64,000 nucleotides of DNA from Oikopleura dioica (taxonomy: Eukaryota; Chordata; Appendicularia; Copelata; Oikopleuridae): the NCBI GenBank assembly GCA_907165135.1, contig OU015568.1, forward strand, positions 16,503,208 to 16,567,207, read 5' to 3'. This document shows positions 52,583-63,652 of the stretch, one piece after another; position 1 is the stretch's first letter; every line of letters begins with the position of its first letter. The position numbers were made by a program, and so were the translations under genes. The notes beneath the pieces were generated by a model. The model was not told where the DNA came from. It worked only from the letters and a program-made list of their open reading frames with translations, and searched no databases.

Positions 52583-52781
52583 TGAATGATGAAAAAGTCG
52601 CCACGTGCGCCGCTCAAGGAAATTTCCAGTTACTTGAGCGCCTTGTAAAGGTACAATATCTTGTTGTGAACCTCTTACCGCCAATTCCGTTATGCCGCGC
52701 CGCCGATTTTGATCAATTCCGCCAACGAAACCCCGTGAACTTCGCCGATCCCAATCTCCAACGACAGTTTGGCCCGCCAAA

Positions 52782-55238
52782 ATGTCTTCTTCCAGCGCCT
52801 GTTACGCGCTCAACCTCTCCGAAGATCGTATCAACTCGTGCATCTGCGTCAGCATGTTGACCAACTTCATGTCCGAGATCTCGGATTATGTTATGAAGCT
52901 TGCATCGGTCAACCCTGCGCTACTCAAAGCCTCTTTAGAAGCGATCAAAACTCGCCATAAGCTAATAAAGGCCCGAATTAAGGCTTTATTGGAGTTCGAA
53001 CATTCACCTGGAGCCTCTCGCACTGATCCAATCGAGACCCAGAGTTCTGACGACTCAGCTGACGTCCGTGACTCCGCTACTGGCACCAATTCCGCTTCTC
53101 CCGTTGACAACGATCAGGTTTCTTCGGATCGAGAGTTAGATCGACGCACCTCTAACTCTCCACCCACTTCCTCCGCGCAACTCACCTTCTCGGAACCTTC
53201 CAGACCTGACTTCACAGTCACTCTCGCCGAACACACCTTCACCGTCAAAAACGGCATGTTCGACACTGGCGCCGACGATGTTATCCTGCCAAAATGGCTG
53301 CCGAAATGGCACATCCCTGACGAACTTTTGAAGCACCTGCAGAGCTCCAAGTTCACTGTCACTGGCGTCAACCCCGAGACTGAGGCCCGAGGCAAGTCCC
53401 GAACTACCATCAAATTCAGCGGCTCAAAATTCGCTGGAACCCGCATTCTAGTGACAGATGGCCACAAAGCGCCGCCACTCATCGGCAGTACTGTCACCCA
53501 TCACGCCGCGAATGTCTCCTTTGGTGGAACTGGTACCAAGGACATTCTTCAACGACGAGATAGCCCTGGAGCAGGAATCTACACACAGGCTCTCAAAATC
53601 AAGTCGTACGCTCGTGATCCCTGGAATGCGCCCGTGATCGACTCTGGCAACCCCAGTAGCGCAGATTTTCATATTTCTGACGCTCGTCGATCTCAACCCT
53701 CTCAAGCTGCCAAAATTCAGCTTAATCCTCCTGCTCCAGGCCCCAACACCTCTACTTCGGACCTTCTGAGCTACTTGCAAAGCCAGAAAGAGCTCGTTCT
53801 TCCATCTTATTACCACAATAGAAGCGAACTTCATGAACTCGCCCTTCTTTGTGTCCAGTATGAAGACGTCTCTGGAAGTTCTACTGACGAGCTTGGCCTG
53901 TTCTACAGACCCGTCCGAATCCCGACAAACGGCGAATTCCCCAACTGTGCTGGCAAGCGCTTGTGCTGCACTAAACTCGACACATCCACGCGATTTTCCG
54001 TCGCTCGAGTTACCACTGGGGAGCGAGCAAATGTTGCTGCTCGCACGATTGTCGAAGTGGTGGTTTTCTTCACATTGCCTGAGACTCTACACGACCCCGA
54101 TGTACGCTACGATTCGCCTGAAACTTATGGCAAGCGGATTCAAATGCTCTCGAAGCTAGCGAAAATCGCCAATCGCTCCGCTGATCTAGCTCTGGAACGC
54201 CAACATAGGCGTCTACATCGTGATCGCCTTCTCAAATACGGCGATATGGTCCATCTCTATCAACCCGTCACTAAGGTAGCCAAAGATTCCAACTGTCACT
54301 GGATAGGCCCTTATGAAATCGCCTCAGAAAATGTCGTTAAAATCGTCGACGGAGCCGACTTTCGTGACTGGGCTCACCGATCTCATCTGCGTTTGGTCCC
54401 ACCGCGCAATGATCAACTCAAATCTCCCTCCGACCTGGCTCTAGTACGTGAGCTCATTTGTGGCGATGATCTCAATTCGCCTCAAAATCTACTGGTCGGC
54501 GCTTCTGGTTCGTATCCTGAACCTCTAGCAAAAATACCAAAGGTTGGGAGGCCGGCTGCTGAAAAGCAATTGTTAACCTCTGGCATCTCTACTAGAAAAA
54601 AGAGGAAAAGGGCGAGACCCGACTCGTTGCCTGATCCGAAGCGTCAAAATGCAGCTTCACTTCCTCTCTCGACTGCTGGAAATTCAACCGCTCCCGCCCC
54701 TTCAACGTCAACTTCAACTACGCCTCGCTCGACTGACTTGGTGGAAAATGATGTTCAAGATTTACCTGATTGGGCGACTTCTGCTCCTCGTGGATGTGCG
54801 GCAGACTCTCTACATGGACATCATTTGTATTCACCTTCTTCGTCAGCTGATCTTTCTTCCTTCATCGGAAATCCGAGCGTCTTTGGCGGAAGAATCAGGA
54901 AAAAAACTTCCTTGATTCGAGTTGACCACACTCGCAAGAGTACTCGTAGAACAAGGGAAGTTTTCTGCAAAAGAAAACTCGTCTGTTGTGAGTCTGCTTC
55001 TTCTCCCGCTCTGATTGGCTCCCGCTGTCCGGAAATGGTGCGATCTCCGTCCGACATTTCTCGACTTTTCGTCTCTACGCTGGTGCAATTCCGACGCCGC
55101 GCCGAGCTGATTGGCCGCCTTTCCCTTCACCTTTCCCTCCTGCACTTCTACGATGACTCATCTCACCGACTTCAACTCTTCAACCGAAGATTCTCGATCG
55201 TCTCTAGAATCTGGGGAGCTGTGAGGTCTAAGTGCTGA
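52782..55238 (+). CDS. Retrotransposon polyprotein remnant: short Gag-like region, aspartic protease, integrase C-terminus
   Basis: 818-codon ORF running into the 3' LTR. Residues 1-110 are a helical, Gag-like leader; 110-150 Ser/Asp-rich; the catalytic FDTGADDVILP sits near residue 157-170 in a retropepsin context. A linker follows, then from about residue 440 an integrase tail with a Lys/Arg helix, GDMVHLYQP and WIGPYEI (the GPY/F module of gypsy integrases). The last 230 residues are Ser/Pro/Arg-rich with KKRKRARP, unlike known domains. Reverse transcriptase, RNase H and the integrase HHCC and DDE parts are missing, yet the frame is open throughout, so the deletion is in frame and the ORF may still be expressed. 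Confidence 0.75.
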   Translation: MSSSSACYALNLSEDRINSCICVSMLTNFMSEISDYVMKLASVNPALLKASLEAIKTRHKLIKARIKALLEFEHSPGASRTDPIETQSSDDSADVRDSATGTNSASPVDNDQVSSDRELDRRTSNSPPTSSAQLTFSEPSRPDFTVTLAEHTFTVKNGMFDTGADDVILPKWLPKWHIPDELLKHLQSSKFTVTGVNPETEARGKSRTTIKFSGSKFAGTRILVTDGHKAPPLIGSTVTHHAANVSFGGTGTKDILQRRDSPGAGIYTQALKIKSYARDPWNAPVIDSGNPSSADFHISDARRSQPSQAAKIQLNPPAPGPNTSTSDLLSYLQSQKELVLPSYYHNRSELHELALLCVQYEDVSGSSTDELGLFYRPVRIPTNGEFPNCAGKRLCCTKLDTSTRFSVARVTTGERANVAARTIVEVVVFFTLPETLHDPDVRYDSPETYGKRIQMLSKLAKIANRSADLALERQHRRLHRDRLLKYGDMVHLYQPVTKVAKDSNCHWIGPYEIASENVVKIVDGADFRDWAHRSHLRLVPPRNDQLKSPSDLALVRELICGDDLNSPQNLLVGASGSYPEPLAKIPKVGRPAAEKQLLTSGISTRKKRKRARPDSLPDPKRQNAASLPLSTAGNSTAPAPSTSTSTTPRSTDLVENDVQDLPDWATSAPRGCAADSLHGHHLYSPSSSADLSSFIGNPSVFGGRIRKKTSLIRVDHTRKSTRRTREVFCKRKLVCCESASSPALIGSRCPEMVRSPSDISRLFVSTLVQFRRRAELIGRLSLHLSLLHFYDDSSHRLQLFNRRFSIVSRIWGAVRSKC

Positions 55239-55454
55239 AAGTCGGTTAGAGATCTGATAGGGATCTCGCGCCGCGCTCTTCTCTGCCACTTTTTACGAAC
55301 ACTGCTTCAGTCCGCGCACAGTAAAAGTGCAGAATACACGTTTTATCGGAAACTACCTTTCCCGTGTTTTATTGAAGAATACAGTAGAGGCTACGACTAG
55401 CTGCAAGAGAACCGTCTAGTATAGAGAGCATACAGCAGTACTTAGACGCTTACA
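55220..55454 (+). repeat. 3' LTR
   Basis: Same 235 bp as the 5' LTR; contains the stop codon of the internal ORF 19 bp in. Followed by the GGTGG target duplication. Confidence 0.9.
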
Positions 55455-55459
55455 GGTGG

Positions 55460-57290
55460 TAACAAGTTTCGCTCTGAATATTTAAGATCGTATTGCTTCT
55501 TAAATTCTTCATGTGGAGAAAATCGATTTATTTTATATATAGAATGTAGCTAGGATTATATAGGAGAGTGTTTTCAAAATCTATTAATGACGAATTCCTG
55601 AAAAATATAATCGGGATTGGGCTCAAATCAACGAAAAAAAAATCCGACAGTTTTGGCCAAAATTTTGGTCAAATTGTCGACCAATCATATTTCTGTATTC
55701 GACCGGTAGGCCAATCAGAGGCGCAAAAGAAAATTTTTATTTTGTCGAAGAACCGCGAAAAACTACTGTTTTTTGACATGTTCGATCTCCAATTTTTCCT
55801 TTTATAAAAATTATTTAATCACTTTAATCAACCTGTAAATCTTCTGAGAGTGATATTCAGTTCAGCTTCAATTATATCTAACAGTGTCTCTCTTTTCTTT
55901 CTGAGCTGGTATGTGATGGGCGATTTTCTGAAACTCGGGAGAGGATGCTCTTCTCGCGAGGGGATAAAGGGTACCATTACGCGTTGACAAGGCGGGTTAC
56001 GTGCAAAGTCTGAGACCTTTAACACTTTGGGAAACTGTATCTACCGCGTCATTTGTAGTAAAGCCCTTGCGGTTGATCAAATAAAACAGCCACTGTAAAT
56101 TTAAAAATGGTAATTTACGAGTTTTTTATAGTAAAGTAGCTTCTGGATTTCAAAATGTTACTGTAATCGGGGTAAAACGAGTTCAAATTACTGACTCAGT
56201 TCAAATGTTGACTCGGCATTTCAGTCATATCTACCGTTTCTTCTTGGCATTTGAATATCTCAGAAACTGGCTCCAAAATGTTAAGTCTTTAATTTGGCCT
56301 TAGGGCTCTAATGCCTTGTTGGACACTGGTGTTAGGCACGCAATACGTCGCTGCTTCACGCTGGCTCATGAAATATTCATTAATTGTACCATATAATATG
56401 CTATCAATACGGTGTGATTTGTTCACCGTGGAAGGCGCTATTCAAGACAAAAAGGAGAAAGAGGAATACTCACAAATGATATGGTCAAGCTTGAGGAAAA
56501 TTGATGGAAAACCTGTTTTAAAATCTGAGTCAGGTTTTTGAAAGAGGTTAAATAATAAGCCGCTTTTTTAATGAATCAATTTGAGCGCCCTGGAAAAGTC
56601 GCTAAATGTCGCTGAATGTCGCCGAAAGTCGCTGAATGTCGCCGAATGTCAACCAAGTTTCTTTCGAAAATTCTGTTTTCAAAAATGAGTGGCGACATTC
56701 GACGACTTTTTCAGTGTCGCCCAATTCATTAATAAATATTTCAGTTCTCGGGTTTTTTGATCCTGCGTGACAAGATCGCGCATTGTACCTTAACTTGACC
56801 ACCAGTACAGGTAACGAACGACGTGCAAAAATATTCCCTGTCTTTTGCTCTCCCGTTGACAAGGAACAATTTTATAGCCGCACTATAAATTGAGAAAAGA
56901 GACTTACTTTTCGAGTGAAATCAAGGAAGAGTCGCGGAAGGGGCTCTCGACTGATTTATTTAATTCTTTTGACCTCTGAAATTGGCCCGAGTGGAAGTGA
57001 CTTTAAAACTCTGAGTCCTGCTCGAGATTTGTTGCATCAGTTCATTAGCTCAAGTGCATTCCGTTAATTCCGACACCACAGAAGACGACAAAGGGGGCCT
57101 AATTAACCCCTGAGGAGGTCACGCCTTTGTTTTTTTAAACTCCGATCATGCGCCACTCATTCTTGTTTGTGAATCTTCCTGTCAAACTTTGAAAACCAAT
57201 CTATTTTTCTCTGATTTTTACAGTAACTTTCTCTCTTCGATTTATTTTACAAGCTACAGAAATCAACAGGAGTGACGAAAACAATTGGAT
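55460..57290. other. Region with possible unassigned exons and repeats
   Basis: Two minus-strand stretches look exon-like: 56025..55828 (charged, with PITYQLRKKRETLLDIIEAE) and about 56862..56602 (with LPVLVVKLRYNARSCHAG), but I could not join them or find a start. GTCGCTGAATGTCGCCGAA repeats occur at 56600-56650 and a partial MITE family A end at 56510-56540. No confident gene call. Confidence 0.3.
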
Positions 57291-59734
57291 TCATGGTTCT
57301 TCTTCCTTGGTCCGCAACAATGTCGCTTGACAGAAAATTTTCGTAAGAATCTCATTCTGGTTTTCACAATTCATTCAAAAAATAATTAAACGATGATCAA
57401 CCTATGCCTAGATTAATTCTTTGAATGGAGTAAGTATAGCCATTCTGATAGAATCCTGGAAAAACAAAGATGGTGTCGTCGACCAAAATGGCTGATGCGA
57501 AGAAAGTGGCCTACAAGATTGAGTCTAAGCCGGAGAATATTATGTTTTTTCGAGTTACTTTTGCTAGTTTTCCAATCATAGCCCATTTGTTGTCCATCAA
57601 TCGCCAGATTTCATCCAGCTCTCCGAAAAAATTCTTATCATCATACCCTCCAATCGTCAGCAAGCTTCCTGAACTAACTCCGACAAGAGCAGAACTGCCA
57701 ATCCATCTTAAATTTTGGTCATAATTCAAAAAGTAGTATCGTTTGAACCTTGGATGGGAGGCAACAGGGATCCAAATTCTCCTGAGTGTTTCTGTTGATC
57801 CTTGCGCATCTTTTCCTCCACCTACTGTCACTGGTCGACCGTAATACAGGCCCAGACCACTGTGAGAGCGAGGTTTGTTCGTCATCGACATAACCCAAGT
57901 CACCCTCGATCCGTCAAATTCTTCACAGCGCATCTTGGTCACAAGATCGAAGCAGACCATTGCTTTGTCGCCATTTTTAAGAGTTAGTGCTGCATGCGAG
58001 TAGTAGTACTCCCCGGCAAGCTGCACTGAAAGCTGTCTAAATTTGCAACCATCCAACATTGCGATCTACCAGAGTTTAATTTTCCTTTGTTGTTTTGTTA
58101 TTATTTACCCTCTGATTTTGATTTTCAAATCCTCCGAAGATGTAAAGATCATCATTAATAATCGCATGCTTTGAGCCGAATGTATATCTTGAAATAGTTT
58201 CGCTGTAATAATCCTGTAATTCCTCAGTCGGGGGTTCGATAGAAATCATTTTACTGATTGAGCCATCGCCGAAAAACGCGTAGGGTTGATGGGAACGGGC
58301 AGTATCAGAGAGAATGACGGCTATCTGAGTCGGTTCGTCGGTAGAATAAATAAAATTCATGATTTCTGTGACGCGATCAAATTTATAAACTCTTGTTCTT
58401 CTGTCTTTAATTGTTTCAAGCCCAATCATCTGCTTTTTCTCCTCGTTGATTTCGATGGTAGTTGATTGTGGTGAATTCTTTGAAAAGAATTTAAGCTCGA
58501 TTTCTGTGAACCCTGATGAATTCGAATTGACAAGAAAAGGTTCACTCAGGAAGTCAGAATCAATCCACAAAGATTTGTTGACAGAAGTTCCAAGGCTGAA
58601 GAACGAGCTTTTATCGAAAAACTGCAATTCGATGATTTTCACAGCCGAGTCGATTTCACCTAATTTCAATTGAAAATTGATGGTCTCTGTCTCTTGATCC
58701 AGCTTCAATTCAAGACTTGAAATGTGTGTGAATTCTTCGAGTGAAGAAAAGCGATTTCCAGGGACAATAGTTTTTGGGTAAGGTGGAGAAATAGAGTTTG
58801 CGCCTCGAGGAAATCGTGGCTGAAGACCCTGATTTTTTGAAAAAGCTGGGAAAACGTCATCGTGGAAAATGAAAAACGGATTGCTTGTCACGTGCATTCT
58901 TTTTGTGGCATTTTGCTGGACAAAATCGAGTTCGATTAGGTCGAAATCAAATTTAATCTCAAACGTCGCATCAAACACATAGTTTTGAATATAGATCTTG
59001 TCATTGTTGATGACCCCATTTCCAAAGTACTCGCACTCATCGTTGTTGTTTCCAAGCAGATCTGTGTAGTTCGGGTCATACTCCACAAACAACCTGGAGT
59101 AGCATCGGGATTTTTGATCGTATCTGACGAGAGAGCCAATCCATTCACTAGCAAGAGTGAGGAATTTTCCATCTGCTTCGAGTAACAATGAATACAGCGT
59201 GTTTGAAAGAACGATACTCCTAGTCACTAGAATCAGCAGAAGACGACCCAGATCTATTTACTGAGGGTTGAGGAAGCATTTTACAAGAGCAATAGATTCA
59301 TTCTTTTCAACCCTTTTCAACGGAACAACATGAACAAGGTCTAGATCCCTAAATTCTGCCGGCAAAGCGATCTCGTTCTTTTTCCAGCCTTTTTCCATTT
59401 CCTCGTTTTTTCGAATCCTATTCAGCGCAGTAGTGGTTGATAATTTGATGAACCGTTCACCAAGTCTGGCACTCATCAGATAGAAAATACCTTTGAAGCT
59501 AGCAGAAGATAACTTTGCGTTGAAATGGTTGCTGGCGATGAAGCCTTGGGCCTCTTCGAAGCGATTCAAATTATAATCTGGGGCGTAATAGAAGCACTTG
59601 TCCGACCTTCCTGTTGGAGAGCAAATGACGACCACGGGGAATATCTTCTTGTCGTTGTCCTTTCGGCGGATTTCGATTTGATGAGTTCCAATAGACGATC
59701 CAAAGTGGAAAACAAAGAACCCACTGAAAAACAT
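57291..59734 (-). CDS. Secreted Kelch-like beta-propeller protein, five exons
   Basis: Exons (minus) 59734-59262, 59219-58109, 58065-57559, 57510-57402 and 57325-57291 sum to 744 codons plus stop, all phases consistent; introns of 42-48 nt plus one of 76 nt. MFFSGFFVFHFGSSIG looks like a signal peptide. The N-terminal 500 residues are unrecognised, with an YIFGGFENQ Kelch-type blade at their end. The third and fourth exons give repeated blades: PVTVGGGKD, LLTIGGYDDKNFFGELDEIW, WAMIGKLAK, ILVDDTIFVFPGFYQNGY. Kelch propellers are usually intracellular, so a signal peptide is notable. The stop after LGIG at about 57398 is an alternative end without the last intron. Confidence 0.7.
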
Positions 59735-59936
59735 TTAATCAACTCGAAACTAGATGTCTATCTAACAGTCCCTGCTTTCGGTTTTGAATAAACATCGACG
59801 ATTTTCTGGTCTCTCTTATTTTCATCAGACTCCCTCTCGCATCGACCAAAAAGTGCTCGCCATTGAGAAAAGTGGCACCGGTTGACTTTTCCGTTTTTTG
59901 CCAATTATTTCAAAAAATAACAAAAATACCTTAACT

Positions 59937-60750
59937 CTAAGGCTTTAAAAAACTTTCATAAGGAAAAAAGCGTGGATTGACATCTATCTTGACATCAGCA
60001 ATTTCTCTGCCGGGGCTAGTGAAGTCCGTTAGCGCAAAATTAAAGTTCTTTATTGGAATTTTGTTTGACTCGCGATCCCCCCAGCGACTAGTGATCAACT
60101 CATCATTATAATCGTCTGCTTTCGATCCCGTTTTGATGTTTCCCGCAACTGACTTTCGTAAATCAAGAATTGGAATCAATTTCTGATGCGACTCATCCAA
60201 CTTTTCACATTTGTAAAACAGACAAGGGCATCCATTCTCGCAGTATTTTTCACCCGGGCAAACTTCTCCCGCAGAATCAAAGGATCGAGAAAGCTCGAAA
60301 CAAATCGACTCGCAGGGCGAGGTCGGGTTAGTCCTCGTTGTCTCCAAAACGAGCGTTTTCGAACAAAGATGGCGGCAGATTTTTGCATCATAGAACCTTT
60401 TCTTCTTGCAGCGGCGCAGATTCACTTCATTTTCTTCCTCAGAGAAAATCATCGCTTCAACTCGCTCTGTCTTGATTTCAGAAATTCGCTTAGGAAGGAT
60501 GAATCTTTGTGTTTCTTTGCATCGTTTCATCAAATAACCGCAATAGTCTGTCGATTCTATTTGCACGCATTTCTTGTAATTTCTATGGCAAGTCGAGGTC
60601 AAAAAAGTGGTCACAGCTCTTGATCTTTCCAAAGAAAACCAATTTGCTGAGGTAATTTTTAGAGAAATTATTGTGATAAAAGTTACCTAAAAGCATGACT
60701 GAAATCCAGAAAATAGAACCGACGACAACATAACCAGCTTTTTGTTTCAT
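59937..60750 (-). CDS. Cysteine-rich signal-anchored or secreted protein, two exons
   Basis: Exon 1 (60750..60687) encodes MKQKAGYVVVGSIFWISVML, a signal peptide or type II anchor. Exon 2 (60646..59937) follows a 40-nt GT-AG intron in phase. Total 257 residues. The mature part has many Cys in pairs (CHRNYKKC; DYCGYLMKRC; RRCKKKRFYDAKICRHLC; CESICF; CPGEKYCENGCPCLFYKCEK), implying a disulfide-rich extracellular module, then a Cys-free acidic tail. No family recognised. A TATA box lies 43 nt upstream of the start. Same strand as the flanking Kelch and mucin genes, in a run of secreted-protein genes. Confidence 0.65.
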
Positions 60751-60792
60751 TGTTGAGTTGCCATGCTTTTTCAACCCATAAGATGTCACTTT

Positions 60793-60798
60793 TTTATA
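60793..60798 (-). promoter_or_regulatory. TATA box of the Cys-rich gene
   Basis: AGTATAAAAAAG on the minus strand about 43 nt upstream of the ATG at 60750. Confidence 0.45.
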
Positions 60799-61109
60799 CT
60801 TTTTGTCGGAAGAAAGGTCAATTCCCCGACACACACTTTTCGCGGGCCACCACGACGCGATTCAGAAAGCTACTAGCCAAAAAAAGTAGCGCTATGGAGC
60901 ACAACGCGCCAGTTTCAAAGCTCTCCAGTGGAGAGGGTCTCCACAATTTTCGATTCACCCTCCTTGAAATTTCTTCTGATTCTTAATTTTTAAATGATAA
61001 GCTTTCATTATCCTTCTCCCCGCTAGTGCTTTTCATATGAGCGCGTGCGCTCCGTTGCGCCCCAACATCTAGGCTAGTAGAGCGGTGTGGTTGGCTCTGC
61101 TAAAAGTGT

Positions 61110-61278
61110 ATGTCGGGGAATTGTCCTTCTATCCCTTTTTGTCTTTCAGATCATGTTTCTGAGTGTGGATGCTGCGAGAATTCAAAACTTCTTCAGGATA
61201 AAGGTAAATTTTCTTTCCTTTTTGCTTCAAAACGCCAATGCAGTGACAATCCAAGCACTTCATAGAATGAAAAATTAA
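61110..61278 (+). CDS. Cysteine-containing microprotein, 42 residues, two exons
   Basis: Exon 1 (61110-61203) begins MSGNCPSIPFCLSDHVSECG and ends LLQDK. A 40-nt intron with GTAAAT donor and AATGCAG acceptor joins it in phase to exon 2 (61244-61278, VTIQALHRMKN stop). Five Cys, four of them in the first 22 residues (CPSIPFC, CGCC). AATAAA overlaps and follows the stop. There is no signal peptide. Too short for standard gene finding, but the exact splice phase and polyadenylation signal support it. An alternative frame of exon 1 gives a hydrophobic peptide (VLLSLFVFQIMFLSVDA) that runs on without splicing. Confidence 0.45.
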
Positions 61279-62492
61279 ATAAATTTTTAAGTCATAAAAC
61301 CTCTATTTTTCGCCCGGCCAACCAATTTGAATAATCGCGCTGCGCTTTTTCAGCAACCATTTTTGATTTTCTCTCTCTAAGAAAAAGAGCTTTGCTGTCT
61401 TCTTCAAAAAAGTGTGGTACGAAACAAAATTGCTTGTTCCTTTTAACATTTAAATTTTGTCATTTTAATTCCGCTTCAGTTGGATTTCAGTCGCTTTGAC
61501 GTGCTTTTTAAGGTCGGCGAAGTTTTTTCCCGCTAAACTCATTTAAACTGATTTTGGATAAGTCACGGTTATTTCAGTTAAACTCTTATCGTTTTAAATT
61601 GTAAGAATTCGTTAAAGACAGGATTATATTTCATCTGCTTTTATGCGAGGCCCTGAAAAAAACCGTGAAAGTCATTAATCGATAGCGAATTTTGAAAGTA
61701 ACATTTTTATATCGATTTTACTGTACTAGCATCCGTATGGCCGATAAAAATTTTATTCAAAATCTTGCGATTCGCGAAATTTGCATCAATTCAAAAAAGC
61801 TGTTTTTGGCAATTTATTTTCGAATGCAAGGAGTTTGGAGATAAAAGATTGCATTTCAAACATTGTGTGGAGCTAAATAAATTTAAGCTAACTTGTAAAG
61901 CGTTAGTTATTTGCGGTCTGATAAAGGATTCGACTATATTTTAGAGCAAAATTAAGAGAAGTAATAAGAGTTAGTAAGAGAACTAGCAAATTTAATTAGG
62001 TATGAATTATTCGGAATAATTGAAACCTCGATGATCATTATCTAATTGTTCGGAATATAAGGGGGAGGTGGTCGGTTTAAAGACTTCTTTTTAAAAGCAT
62101 AACTGCATGAATTCATTATAAGAAGTTTTTTATTCGCTTTTTTTTATTTCGACTTATGGAGAAATTTTTGGTCAAAGTGGACCCTATTCTTAACAAGGAT
62201 TCCGGCCAAATCCTCGCAAATTTTGAAAATTGAACCGGTAAAATATATTTTCGAGACAAAAAGAAGAAGGCAAACCTTGAGAAAAATAAGCGATAAACAG
62301 CCGATTTTTGGAATGCTCTCTTGATAAAATTATCGTAATTTTAAGATGGAATCGAAAATTTTCATAAATTAAGTTTCTCCAATAAAAATAGGCTTGAAAC
62401 CTAAAATACTCCTTTTTTATCGAGGAATCTTGAGAAGAAATCAAAATTTTAAGAAGTCGAAAAAAATCCTGACCACCTCTCTCTAAGGTAGT
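61279..62492. other. Intergenic stretch between microprotein and mucin gene
   Basis: AT-rich, with no inverted-repeat element or exon that I can support. Confidence 0.4.
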
Positions 62493-63573
62493 TTAAATTT
62501 CGGCAAACGTTTGATAGAAGAAATTCTTTACGGTATAAGGAGTTGCTGGAACGAGCCAATCACTAGCTACGAAGAATTGAAGATCCCCAGAGCTTTTGCC
62601 GCCGCTTGCAGGATAGCTGCCTGTCCGCATTGTAATCCCATCAACTTGTATTTCGAAGTTCAATTTTGACAAATTGGCATCTTTTCGAACCTCGACGGAA
62701 AATGTATACCATTTATCGATGGTGCAGCTTCTAAATTGAGTCCCGTCAGAATGATTCAAATGATCTCCTTCTGGATTATTCGTTTGGATAGTCAATATAT
62801 TCTGGTTCGGATTTCGATAAATTGCGAAAGTTTGACTTCCAGGCGTGTTTAGCTCGTTCCCATCAGTCACATGAAGCACATTTCTCGTATTGTCATAGGG
62901 CGAATATGGAGCGCAGTATACGTCGGCGGAGATTTTGTAGTTCAACGAAGCAGGTGCGGTTGCTATTTTATTGTTTCTCGATGGAGAGATACCACAAGCG
63001 TCAACGATTACGCTGCAGTTATCAAGTCCATCGCAAGGATCGTAGCCACAAGGCGCCGGAGTTGTCGTTGTTGTTGTAGTTGTTGTTGTTGTTGTTGTTG
63101 TAGTTGAAGTTGTTGTTGTTGTTGTTGAGGTTGTTGTTGTAAATGTAGTTGTCGTTGTCGTTGTTGTCGTTGTTGTTGTCGTTGATGAAAGTGCAGTTAT
63201 AGGTGAGCAGGTCAAAGTCGATCCCATTAAAAGATTTCTAGATTTGTTTAGATTCGAAAATGTGGAAAATTTACCTGTTGATGATGGTAGCCTTGTCATT
63301 ACATCGAGTAACGAATTGCGGTTGGTCAGTCCAGGTAGGCGTGTAGCCAATATCGCACATCGGATTGCAACGGACTTTGGGACGGACCCGATCTGGTTCA
63401 AGATTCGGGCAATGCCAAGATCCATTCTTGATGACGAAAAAGGCTCTGGTCTCTTCAGTCTTAGCATCGCAGATGATTTTCCGCTCAGTTTTTTCCTCGG
63501 CAGTAAGGGATGGCCATTTCGGATTGTTTCTGGCAGAAACCTGTATCGCAAATAAAAATGCAACTAACTTCAT
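62493..63573 (-). CDS. Secreted mucin-like protein with poly-Thr tract and C-terminal lectin-like domain, two exons
   Basis: Exon 1 (63573..63275) starts MKLVAFLFAIQVSARN, a signal peptide, followed by a Cys-containing domain (DRVRPKVRCNPMCDIGYTPT) resembling a Sushi/CCP repeat. A 37-nt intron leads in phase to exon 2 (63237..62493). It encodes a roughly 45-residue Thr tract (ACA/ACC-type codons, the GTT/GTC microsatellite on plus), expected to be O-glycosylated. Then comes CGYDPCDGLDNC and a C-terminal beta-rich region (KWYTFSVEVRKD, LQFFVASDWLVPATPY) resembling a concanavalin-type fold. Total 347 residues. In larvaceans such proteins could belong to the mucous house, but that is speculation. 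A TATATAAAAAG motif lies about 70 nt upstream. Confidence 0.7.
63060..63190. repeat. GTT/GTC trinucleotide microsatellite encoding poly-Thr
   Basis: Imperfect (GTT)n with interspersed GTA, GTC and GAA/GAG triplets; on the minus strand it is read as ACN codons in the mucin gene, so it is both repeat and coding. Confidence 0.8.
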
Positions 63574-63641
63574 TTTCGTTCTGTATTCAAATTGAGCAGT
63601 TTCTTTTGAATTCAGAATGCCGAGTTCTATCTTTTGGCGTC

Positions 63642-63652
63642 TTTTTATATAG
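63642..63652 (-). promoter_or_regulatory. TATA box of the mucin-like gene
   Basis: TATATAAAAAG on the minus strand about 70 nt upstream of the ATG at 63573. Confidence 0.45.

Larger units (their letters stand above)
52318..55454 (+). mobile_element. LTR retrotransposon, Ty3/gypsy-like, internally deleted (3137 bp)
   Basis: Two 235-bp LTRs (TGTGAGG...CTTACA) that look identical, 5-bp target duplication GGTGG at 52313-52317 and 55455-55459, a tRNA primer-binding site just after the left LTR and a purine-rich CTGGGGAG before the right LTR. The single internal ORF has an aspartic protease and an integrase C-terminal region but no reverse transcriptase, RNase H or integrase core. It therefore depends on a related element in trans. 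Confidence 0.85.

Noticed and set aside
62822-63107. Plus-strand frames ending in poly-Cys (SCCCCCC)
   Set aside because: Antisense shadow of the poly-Thr microsatellite in the mucin-like gene.
62493-63563. Single 356-residue frame starting MHFYLRYRF
   Set aside because: Its first 105 codons are out of frame with the signal-peptide exon; the two-exon model with a 37-nt intron gives a proper secreted protein and uses only the 3' part of this frame.
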